A stretch of 5,500 nt of DNA from Alphaproteobacteria bacterium (GTDB taxonomy: Bacteria > Pseudomonadota > Alphaproteobacteria > Thalassobaculales > Thalassobaculaceae). The stretch spans positions 1-5,500 of the forward strand of contig JAPKDN010000239.1 in the NCBI GenBank assembly GCA_028822575.1. The letters run 5' to 3'. This document shows, piece after piece, positions 1-5,500 of the stretch. A program made the translations under genes and the position numbers. Position 1 is the stretch's first letter. Every line of letters begins with the position of its first letter. The notes below the pieces were generated by a model. The model was given only the letters and a program-made list of their open reading frames with translations. It did not search any database and had not been told where the DNA came from.

Positions 1-1393
1 CGACGAGATCATCGGCGCATATCGGAACACCGGTTCGGCCATCGGCGCCTTCATCGAACTGGCCGAGGCCGAGGGCGCGGAGTTGATCCTGCCGTTGGCT
101 GCCGGCGCCTGGCCCAGCGGTCCGGTCGAGGACGCAGCCTACAAATACATGACCGACCGGATTTGCGGCGCGATCGAAGACGGTTGTGACGGGGTTCTGT
201 TGCAACTTCACGGCGCCATGGTGACCAAAAGCCATGAGGACGGCGAGGGCGCCTTGCTGGCCCGGATACGGCAAATAGCGCCAGATACCCCGATGGCGAT
301 TTCTCTCGATATGCACACCAACATGTACCCGGCGATTGTCGAGAATACGGACATAATCGCCGGCTATCAGACCTATCCGCATGTGGATGTGTTCGAGACC
401 GGTATGCGTGTCGGCCGGGCGTTTTTCAGTATGATCAAGGGCACGGTGCGGCCAACCATGGCATGGGGTAACCGGCCGATGCTCCCCCATGTGATGCGTC
501 AGGGATCGGACGACTCGCCGAACCGTGAGATTCAAGAACTGGCCCGCCAGATGGAAGTCAATGGCGCGCTCTGCGCCAGTTTTTTTACTGGCTTTCCGCA
601 CGCCGATATCCGTCTCGCCGGCTCCAGCGCAGTTGTGGTCACCGATGGCGACATGGCTCTCGCCAAAGATCTGCGTGACCAACTGCTCGACCTTGCTTGG
701 CGGGAGCGTTCGGCCTTCGTTTACAAGATTGAGCCGCTGGAAGACTCGCTCTCCCGTGCCACGGCGATGGTGGAGGACGGCCCGATCATCCTGCTCGATC
801 ATTACGACAATGCCGCGTCCGGGGGGTCGATGGATACAATGATGGTTCTTAAAGGCATCCTCGACGCTGGCCTGGTAGATGTGGCGGCCTTCGCGATCTC
901 GGACCCGGTCGCGGTCCAGACCATGATCGTGGCTGGTATCGGCAGCGAGGTGACGGTGGATCTCGGAGGCCGGACCGACATGTTTTCAATCGACCGGATG
1001 GGAGAGCCACTGACCGTCACTGGCACCGTGCGCCTAATCTCGGATGGCCGGTTCCGCAATATCGGCCCGATGGGCAAGGGCGTGATGAACAACATGGGGC
1101 CGACGGTGGTCCTGGATACCGGCAAGGTGGAGATTGTCGTCATCTCAACCCAGCAAGAGCCCAATGATTTAGCCTGTTTCCAAAGTCTGGGCATTGATCC
1201 GCTGGCCAAGAAGTACCTGATGCTGAAAAGCCGTATACACTGGCGCGCTGGGTTCAAGAAGATCGCTAAACAGGTTGTTGATTGCGCCGGGGTGGGCATG
1301 TGCACCTCGGATTACGGCATACTTGATTTCAAGAATGTCAGGCGCCCGATCTATCCCCTGGATGAGGGTTTGCAGCCGGTTTCGGTGGAATAG
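1..1393 (+). CDS. M81 family (MlrC-like) metallopeptidase, 5' end missing
   Basis: The reading frame is open from base 2 to the TAG at 1391-1393 and shows 463 residues. Family members are around 500 residues, so roughly the first 40 are outside the window. The TTG at 83 is internal, because family-like sequence continues upstream of it. Visible-residue positions follow. LHGAM lies near 69-73, LDMHTN near 102-107 (Asp103, His105) and YPHVD near 126-130 (His127). The Asp-x-His pair and the later His match the zinc ligands of MlrC-type M81 peptidases. The C-terminal MlrC_C part contains LLDHYDNAASGGSMDTM, then GPTVVLDTGKVEIVV, LGIDPL and CAGVGMCTSDY. The family is named for linearised-microcystin cleavage, but most members have unknown peptide or amide substrates, so the toxin role should not be assumed. 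No signal peptide can be judged because the N-terminus is absent. No frameshift is seen. The gene converges on the oxidoreductase pseudogene downstream. Family assignment is firm; substrate is unknown. Confidence 0.93.
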   Translation, partial: DEIIGAYRNTGSAIGAFIELAEAEGAELILPLAAGAWPSGPVEDAAYKYMTDRICGAIEDGCDGVLLQLHGAMVTKSHEDGEGALLARIRQIAPDTPMAISLDMHTNMYPAIVENTDIIAGYQTYPHVDVFETGMRVGRAFFSMIKGTVRPTMAWGNRPMLPHVMRQGSDDSPNREIQELARQMEVNGALCASFFTGFPHADIRLAGSSAVVVTDGDMALAKDLRDQLLDLAWRERSAFVYKIEPLEDSLSRATAMVEDGPIILLDHYDNAASGGSMDTMMVLKGILDAGLVDVAAFAISDPVAVQTMIVAGIGSEVTVDLGGRTDMFSIDRMGEPLTVTGTVRLISDGRFRNIGPMGKGVMNNMGPTVVLDTGKVEIVVISTQQEPNDLACFQSLGIDPLAKKYLMLKSRIHWRAGFKKIAKQVVDCAGVGMCTSDYGILDFKNVRRPIYPLDEGLQPVSVE

Positions 1394-1430
1394 GGCCGGG
1401 CTGGAGGTGGTGCTCAGACGCCTCACTCTT

Positions 1431-1529
1431 GTCATCCCGCCGCCTGTGCTCGTGAAGTCGGATCACTAAATTGAACCGCCAAAAAGCTTTGTCGCTAGCG
1501 GAATGGATCCCGTGCTGTGACGGGATGAC
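1431..1529. repeat. Imperfect palindromic intergenic element
   Basis: GTCATCCCG at 1431-1439 is the exact reverse complement of CGGGATGAC at 1521-1529, so the roughly 99-base unit has matching 9-base ends. The right half reads GGAATGGATCCCGTGCTGTG followed by ACGGGATGACG. This wording is typical of dispersed palindromic elements in alphaproteobacterial intergenic DNA (recognition from memory, not a search). It fills most of the 153 bases between the stop codon of the M81 peptidase and the end of the converging oxidoreductase pseudogene. No gene is seen in this gap. Only one copy with this wording is visible in the window. Confidence 0.55.
1507..1526. terminator. Hairpin between converging genes, possible terminator
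   Basis: ATCCCGT (1507-1513) and ACGGGAT (1520-1526) form a perfect 7-base-pair stem with a 6-base loop, GCTGTG. It lies 113 bases after the peptidase stop and 20 bases beyond the end of the oppositely transcribed pseudogene, where a two-way transcription stop would be placed. No clear T-run follows on either strand, so it may simply be the right arm of the palindromic element rather than an intrinsic terminator. Confidence 0.3.
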
Positions 1530-1546
1530 GTTGGAATTGCTTAGGA

Positions 1547-2594
1547 TCAGGCTTGCGCCAAGAACCGCTCTGGCCGGCAGGGAGTGGAGGGTTCCTTCTC
1601 CATCAAGATCTCGGTCATCGTGAACCCCCTGATCACTGGGGCCAGGGTGACACCGGCGCGCATGACGGCGGCATAAAGTCTGTTGGTCTGGGGAAGTAAT
1701 CTGACGATGGGAAAATCGTCGGCGGGTATCGGGTGTTGGCCGATCCTAGAGCTTCGCAATTTCAAGCCATCGGCGCCGTGCAGACCGTACTTAATCCCTT
1801 GGAGCGTTTGGCCTGCCTTCGCGTCTTCATCTTCCTGGTTTGCATTCGTCAGACAGTCCTCGGCGACCATCCGGCATTTGGCGAATTTTAAATGTGAGGC
1901 AAGGGAGCGTCTGGTTTACCAAATGCCCTGGTGCGTCGAGATGCATTAAGATGGCCGGCGATGTCGCGACGGAGAGAAAGGCTCCAAGCGCCTCTTCTAG
2001 CGATTTCGCCCCACTGTCCGCCGCCAGGGCCACCACGTACGCTTCGATTGTGCCGGCATGAGTGCTAAAACCTTTCACATGGTCGCTCTTCGTCGTGATG
2101 GCATCGAAGCGTGTCTGCTCCAGCACCGTCGCGCCAGCCTGGTGGGGGCATTGAACAAGATCTCGGTCACGGCGTCAGGTTCAACCGGGCTTTCGCCGGG
2201 CGAGTAGGCGACGATATCCGGCGGCGCGACGAGAGCCGGTTCCAGAGCTATGATCTCGGCCCGTACAATCATCCACGTATCGCACTCCCAGGCCATGTGA
2301 TCCCGCACGAAGGCCTTGGCCCGGTCGGCCAGATCGTGCCAGGCTAGGACTCCGCGCCACGTGTCGACGGTCCCGCTGCCATGCCTGGACCACCTCTTGG
2401 CGGAGCAGGTGATAGGCCTTAACCGTCCCATGATTGACATTGATCCAGCCGAACGAACGGGCCGTGTCGACGGCGTCCACCGCGCCCTAGTCGATTAGGG
2501 TGACCGGCGCCCCAGCCTTGGCCAGGGCCTGCGCGATCGATGCGCTGAAGATGCCAGCGCCGATGACCAAGGTCTCGGAATGGCTTCGGCTCAT
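1547..2594 (-). pseudogene. Decayed DAO-family FAD-dependent oxidoreductase
   Basis: Read on the minus strand, a D-amino-acid/glycine-oxidase-like protein is recognisable from start to end, but not in one frame. The start ATG at 2594-2592 leads into SETLVIGAGIFSAS, the FAD-binding Rossmann motif with the third glycine of GxGxxG replaced by Ser, then VTLID. A TAG follows at 2489-2487. The same frame continues with DTARSFGWINVNHGT, then shifts near 2370. The second frame gives DTWRGVLAWHDL, IVRAEIIALEPAL and SPVEPDAVTEIL, and shifts near 2145. The third gives GATVLEQTRFDAI and DAPGHLV...IRQMPDGR, and shifts near 1873. The last gives GQHPIPADDFPIV, LYAAVMRAGVTLAPVI and RPERF, ending at TGA 1549-1547. 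Small deletions at the shift points shorten it to about 349 codon equivalents against some 370-400 usual. Such enzymes oxidise amino acids or N-methylated amines using FAD; the original substrate cannot be told. The neighbouring genes are intact over long stretches, which argues against simple sequencing error. Confidence 0.88.
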
Positions 2595-2742
2595 CGTCGG
2601 GAGGATACATCAAGTCGGTAATTTGTGCTAGAAATCGAGCGGCCCGCATCATCGCCCTTGCATCCCCCACACCCTCCTGGCTTACACTCGCGTCAGCGCT
2701 AAAAGGCGCTCTGGTGCCCCCTCGCGCGGAGATCTCCCGACC
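2595..2742. other. Divergent intergenic region upstream of glxB
   Basis: These 148 bases separate the start of the minus-strand pseudogene from the glxB start. Any promoter of the glx genes should lie here, but I find no convincing -35/-10 pair. A short stem, AGCGC (2695-2699) with GCGCT (2706-2710), and the palindrome at the ribosome binding site are the only structures seen. No small reading frame is supported. Confidence 0.5.
2728..2737 (+). promoter_or_regulatory. Ribosome binding site of glxB inside a perfect palindrome
   Basis: GGAGATCTCC is a perfect 10-base palindrome. Its left half, GGAGA at 2728-2732, is a good Shine-Dalgarno sequence 10 bases before the ATG at 2743, which supports that start. 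The start is also fixed by Met-Cys-Gly, since the catalytic cysteine must follow the initiator methionine. Whether the palindrome has a role as an operator is unknown; it may be chance. Confidence 0.6.
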
Positions 2743-3648
2743 ATGTGCGGTATTGTTGGCTTGTATCTGAAAAACCCAAATTTGCGCCCAACCCTGGGCG
2801 CCCTGTTCGCGCCGATGCTGGTCGAGATGACCGAGCGTGGCCCCGACAGTGCTGGCCTGGCGGTTTATCGGGATGACGTCGGTGATGGCAGCGAGGCCAA
2901 GGTGACGGTCTATAACGCTGAGCCTGCCTTTGACTGGGACGCCCTGGCGGTGGCGGCGAGTACCCGGCTTGGGACCACTGTTGATATCGAACAAGCGTCG
3001 ACCCACGCGATATTGCGAGCCCGGATTGATGCTACGGCCCTGCGCGGTTGGGTCGAGGCGAACCGGGATGACGTCAGGATCATGAGCTCTGGCTCGGTTC
3101 TTGAAATTTATAAGGAGATTGGGCTGCCCACTGATGTGTTAGAACGTTTTGAGGTCTCCCGGATGTCCGGCAGTCACATGATCGGCCATACCCGCATGGC
3201 GACCGAGAGTGCGGTGACGACAGAGGGCGCGCATCCCTTTAATACCGGCGACGATCTCTGCCTTGTGCACAACGGCTCGCTCTCGAACCACAACCGGCTG
3301 CGCGACTGGTTACGCGACAAGCAGGGCGTACGGTTTCAGACCGACAATGATAGTGAGGTGGCGGCCGGCTATTTCACCTGGCGGCTCGGCCAGGGGGCGA
3401 CCATCACCGAGGCGTTGGAGGCGGGAATTAAGGATCTCGACGGCTTCTATACCTTTGCTATTGGCACCCGCGATGGGTTTTCGGTGCTGCGGGACCCGAT
3501 CGCCTGCAAGCCGGCGGTGATGGCCGAGACCGATGATTGGGTTGCGATGTCCTCGGAGTTTCGGGCGTTAGCGCAATTGCCCGGCGTCGATCACGCCGTC
3601 GTTTGGGAGCCTAAGCCCGGCACCGTCTATTCCTGGGGCAATGCTTGA
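2743..3648 (+). CDS. glxB: Class II glutamine amidotransferase subunit (GlxB/MgsA)
   Basis: This 301-residue protein is a stand-alone Ntn-hydrolase glutaminase domain, like the N-terminal part of glutamate synthase. It would release ammonia from glutamine, or handle the equivalent amide, for the partner synthase subunits in the cytoplasm. Cys2 after the initiator Met is the nucleophile (MCGIVGLYL). Other family motifs are RGPDSAG (32-38), GHTRMAT (148-154, with the substrate-binding Arg), HPF (164-166), HNGSLSNHNRL (176-186, with the Asn-Gly oxyanion hole), TDNDSE (200-205) and SSEFRAL (270-276). The long stretch between residues 45 and 145, rather than a compact loop, is typical of the GlxB/MgsA branch as opposed to PurF or GlmS. 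Its stop overlaps the start of glxC, so the two are translationally coupled. MgsA of N-methylglutamate synthase is the alternative name; the sequence alone does not separate the two roles. Confidence 0.93.
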   Translation: MCGIVGLYLKNPNLRPTLGALFAPMLVEMTERGPDSAGLAVYRDDVGDGSEAKVTVYNAEPAFDWDALAVAASTRLGTTVDIEQASTHAILRARIDATALRGWVEANRDDVRIMSSGSVLEIYKEIGLPTDVLERFEVSRMSGSHMIGHTRMATESAVTTEGAHPFNTGDDLCLVHNGSLSNHNRLRDWLRDKQGVRFQTDNDSEVAAGYFTWRLGQGATITEALEAGIKDLDGFYTFAIGTRDGFSVLRDPIACKPAVMAETDDWVAMSSEFRALAQLPGVDHAVVWEPKPGTVYSWGNA

Positions 3649-4352
3649 TGGACGCCGCGAGGAATAGTATTGAGCGTATCGATCTCGACATGGTCGCCGT
3701 TCGGGCGCTGAATCAGCGTCTGCAAGGCCGCAATGGGGCGTTTGATGGCGGCGCGTTCGAGGTGTTGAACGCCAAGGGCCGTCATAATCTCGCCGTCGGG
3801 CTTACAGCGGCCATCGACGTGACCATTCAAGGCCATGCCGGATATTACTGCGCCGGGATGAATCAGGGGGCGAAGGTCACATTGAGTGGTAATGCCGGCA
3901 CCGGCGTCGCCGAGAACATGATGTTGGGCGAGGTGCGGGTGAAGGGGGACGTTAGCCAATCCGCCGGTGCCACCGGGCATGGTGGGCTGCTGGTGATCGA
4001 GGGTGACGCCAGCGCGCGCTGTGGGATTTCGATGAAGGGGATCGATATCGTCGTCGGCGGGTCGGTTGGGCATATGTCCGCGTTTATGGCCCAAGCTGGG
4101 CGCCTGGTGGTTTGCGGTGATGCTGGCGCGTTCCTTGGGGATTCGATTTATGAGGCAGAGTTGTTCGTCGCCGGCGCAGTGGAGAGCCTTGGTGCCGATT
4201 GCATCGAAAAAGACATGAGCGACAAGGATCGCGAAGCGCTGGCTGTGTTGTTGGTGCAAGCTGGGATAGCAGCGGATGCGGGAGCCTTCAGACGCTTTGG
4301 CTCAGCGCGAGAGCTTTACCATTTCAAGATCGACAATGCTGGAGCTTATTGA
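3648..4352 (+). CDS. glxC: GXGXG-domain glutamate synthase subunit (GlxC/MgsB)
   Basis: The protein has 234 residues from ATG 3648, whose A is shared with the glxB stop (TGATG). An in-frame TTG one codon earlier is less likely. The body is a run of glycine-rich turns about 20 residues apart: GHAGYYCAGMNQG (about 62-74), GNAGTGVAENMMLG, GDVSQSAGATGHGG, GDASARCGISMKG, GSVGHMSAFMAQAG and GDAGAFLGDSIYEA (about 157-170). This is the right-handed beta-helix seen at the C-terminus of the glutamate synthase large subunit, where it is structural and joins the amidotransferase to the synthase barrel. The tail carries LGADCIEKDM and ends FKIDNAGAY, typical of the GlxC/MgsB branch. It probably has no activity alone and assembles with GlxB and GlxD. 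It is intact and of usual length. The next gene of the set starts only after a 249-base gap. Confidence 0.92.
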   Translation: MDAARNSIERIDLDMVAVRALNQRLQGRNGAFDGGAFEVLNAKGRHNLAVGLTAAIDVTIQGHAGYYCAGMNQGAKVTLSGNAGTGVAENMMLGEVRVKGDVSQSAGATGHGGLLVIEGDASARCGISMKGIDIVVGGSVGHMSAFMAQAGRLVVCGDAGAFLGDSIYEAELFVAGAVESLGADCIEKDMSDKDREALAVLLVQAGIAADAGAFRRFGSARELYHFKIDNAGAY

Positions 4353-4401
4353 AATGGCAGCGGCACCTGTCCAAAGAATTTTTGTTTTCCCAGACTTCAT
4401 A

Positions 4402-4511
4402 CGGGACCCACGCCTGAGACTTGTCAACGTGCCAAATAGTGGATCGGACGTGGAGGTCGTTGATTATGCTCCTCTACCCTTCACCCGCCAAACATTCAGG
4501 CGTTGGTCCCG
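4402..4511. repeat. Inverted-repeat element between glxC and glxD
   Basis: CGGGACCCACGCCTGA at 4402-4417 matches the reverse complement of TCAGGCGTTGGTCCCG at 4496-4511 in 15 of 16 bases. Outside these arms a weaker match continues: CTTCA at 4395-4399 with TGAAG at 4523-4527. The roughly 80 bases between the arms show little further pairing. The unit fills much of the 249-base gap between glxC and glxD and reads like a dispersed intergenic palindromic element, worn in places. The gap contains no supported gene. Confidence 0.6.
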
Positions 4512-4538
4512 GGTCAAGCCTGTGAAGACGGATTATAA

Positions 4539-4578
4539 ATATGGTCGGGCATATCTCGGGGGGCCTCGTCGACCATAT
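4539..4578. repeat. Small inverted repeat just upstream of glxD
   Basis: ATATGGTCG (4539-4547) and CGACCATAT (4570-4578) are perfect 9-base complements with a 22-base spacer. GATTAT flanks occur near both arms (4531-4536 and 4581-4586), though in the same orientation. The right arm ends 23 bases before the glxD start. It could be an mRNA hairpin, a regulator site, or the edge of the neighbouring repeat; the sequence does not decide. Confidence 0.4.
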
Positions 4579-4601
4579 CCGATTATCCTTGGAAACCGAC
4601 C

Positions 4602-5500
4602 ATGACCGACAATCGCCAGGACCAAACCTCCGCGACCTTTCCGCCACATGTGATCGAGGAGATCCAGCGCGCCGCCGACCAGGGCCTGTATTACATCAGG
4701 GGCGCTGGTGCGCGCCGGGCGGTGCCGAATTTTGATGACCTGGTCTTCCTTGGCGCTTCGGTCTCGCGTTATCCGCTGGAGGGGTATCGTGAGCGCTGTG
4801 ACACCAACGTGACTATTGGCGCGCGCTTTGCCTCCAAGCCGTTGGAACTGAAAATTCCGATCACCATCGCCGGCATGAGTTTTGGAGCCATCGGTGCCAA
4901 TGCTAAGCGCGCTCTTGGCATGGCCGCAAGCGCTATGGGGACCAGCACCACCACCGGTGATGGCGGCATGACGGTCGAGGAGCGCGAGGCATCGCAAACC
5001 CTGATCTATCAATACCTGCCCTCGCGCTATGGCATGGAGCCGGATCAATTACGCGCCGCCGACGCGATCGAAATTGTCATCGGCCAAGGCGCCAAGCCCG
5101 GCGGTGGCGGCATGCTGTTGGGTCAGAAGATCACCGAGCGGATCGCAGGAATGCGTACCCTGCCCGCCGGGATCGATCAGCGTAGTGCCTGCCGGCACCC
5201 GGACTGGACAGGGCCGGATGATCTGGAAATCAAGATCAATGAGCTGCGCGAGATCACCAACTGGGAAAAACCGATCTATGTGAAGGTAGGAGCGACCCGG
5301 ACTCAATATGACGTGGCACTGGCGGTGAAGTCCGGCGCCGACGCGGTCGTGGTGGACGGGATGCAGGGCGGCACGGCGGCGACGCAGCATGTCTTCATCG
5401 AGGATGTTGGTATTCCTACCTTGCCTGCGGTGCGCATGGGAGTTGACGCGTTGAAGGAGCTGGACATGCATCGCAAAGTGCAGCTCATCGTCTCTGGCGG
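4602..5500 (+). CDS. glxD: FMN-binding glutamate synthase core subunit (GlxD/MgsC), 3' end missing
   Basis: The frame is open from ATG 4602 to the window end (299 whole codons); family members are about 440 residues, so the last third is missing. Upstream the frame closes at TAA 4536-4538 with no other ATG between, and a weak GGAAA lies 6 bases before the start. Motifs of the glutamate synthase central barrel are clear: ITIAGMSFGAIG (about 87-98), TTTGDGGM (about 116-123), GQGAKPGGGGML (about 161-172), DQRSACRHPDW, YVKVGATR (about 225-232) and GADAVVVDGMQGGTAATQ (about 245-262). They build the FMN and substrate site where ammonia is added to the carbon or amine acceptor. The cysteines that hold the 3Fe-4S cluster in relatives would lie beyond the end and cannot be checked. 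With GlxB and GlxC it should form a three-part synthase: N-methylglutamate synthase if methylamine genes follow, otherwise a rhizobial-type Glx enzyme of unsettled substrate. Confidence 0.93.
   Translation, partial: MTDNRQDQTSATFPPHVIEEIQRAADQGLYYIRGAGARRAVPNFDDLVFLGASVSRYPLEGYRERCDTNVTIGARFASKPLELKIPITIAGMSFGAIGANAKRALGMAASAMGTSTTTGDGGMTVEEREASQTLIYQYLPSRYGMEPDQLRAADAIEIVIGQGAKPGGGGMLLGQKITERIAGMRTLPAGIDQRSACRHPDWTGPDDLEIKINELREITNWEKPIYVKVGATRTQYDVALAVKSGADAVVVDGMQGGTAATQHVFIEDVGIPTLPAVRMGVDALKELDMHRKVQLIVSG

Noticed and set aside
802..1305. Minus-strand open frame of 167 codons inside the M81 peptidase gene
   Set aside because: It lies wholly opposite a clearly recognised coding sequence, shows no family motif, and is expected in GC-rich DNA.
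83..1393. TTG at 83 as the start of the M81 peptidase
   Set aside because: The same frame continues upstream to base 2 with family-like sequence, so the true start is outside the window.
2656..2685. Possible promoter TTGCAT ... TACACT upstream of glxB
   Set aside because: The spacing is about 19 bases and both boxes are only partial matches, so I do not call it.
2695..2710. Short hairpin AGCGC/GCGCT in the glxB leader
   Set aside because: A 5-base-pair stem is too short to distinguish from chance in GC-rich DNA, and no riboswitch fold or leader peptide surrounds it.
2419..3006. Minus-strand open frame of 195 codons spanning the glxB start
   Set aside because: It is antisense to glxB and its last part is an off-frame reading of the oxidoreductase pseudogene.
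3627..4259. Minus-strand open frame of 210 codons opposite glxC
   Set aside because: It is a shadow of the repetitive glycine-rich glxC frame; no domain or ribosome site supports it.
4276..4605. Plus-strand open frame running from the end of glxC through the repeat to the glxD start
   Set aside because: It begins inside glxC in another frame and its composition is that of the repeat element; no ribosome site or conserved motif was seen.
4533..5048. Minus-strand open frame of 171 codons opposite the start of glxD
   Set aside because: It overlaps the conserved FMN-synthase coding sequence and contains nothing recognisable.

Overview
The window looks like chromosomal DNA of a GC-rich alphaproteobacterium, possibly Rhodospirillales- or Rhizobiales-like. 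This is inferred from codon use rich in G and C, the glxBCD/mgsABC-type gene set, and short palindromic intergenic elements of the GTCATCCCG...CGGGATGAC kind common in that class. Nothing points to a phage, plasmid, CRISPR array or RNA gene. I do not see a new multi-gene system here.

Layout. Positions 1-1393 (+) hold most of an M81-family (MlrC-like) metallopeptidase whose first few dozen residues lie before the window. Positions 1394-1546 are a short 3' intergenic stretch with an imperfect palindromic element and a strong hairpin. Positions 1547-2594 (-) are a decayed gene for a DAO-family FAD-dependent oxidoreductase. Its conserved motifs can be read from the start codon to the C-terminus only by passing one in-frame TAG and three frame changes. 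Positions 2595-2742 are the divergent intergenic region. From 2743 onward the + strand carries glxB (class II glutamine amidotransferase, 2743-3648), glxC (GXGXG glutamate-synthase domain, 3648-4352, overlapping the glxB stop) and, after a 249-base gap with an inverted-repeat element, glxD (FMN-dependent glutamate-synthase core, 4602 to beyond the end).

How the genes work together. GlxB, GlxC and GlxD correspond to three pieces of the large subunit of glutamate synthase: the amidotransferase, the C-terminal beta-helix, and the FMN/synthase barrel. Such split proteins act together. In methylotrophs the homologous MgsABC is N-methylglutamate synthase, which moves methylamine nitrogen onto glutamate. 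In rhizobia the same set is called glxBCD, and its substrate is less clear. The genes that would decide between these roles (gmaS or glnT, mgdABCD) are not in the window. The M81 peptidase and the dead oxidoreductase are convergent neighbours with no shown functional tie to the glx genes. A dead gene plus repeat-filled gaps suggests local genome erosion.
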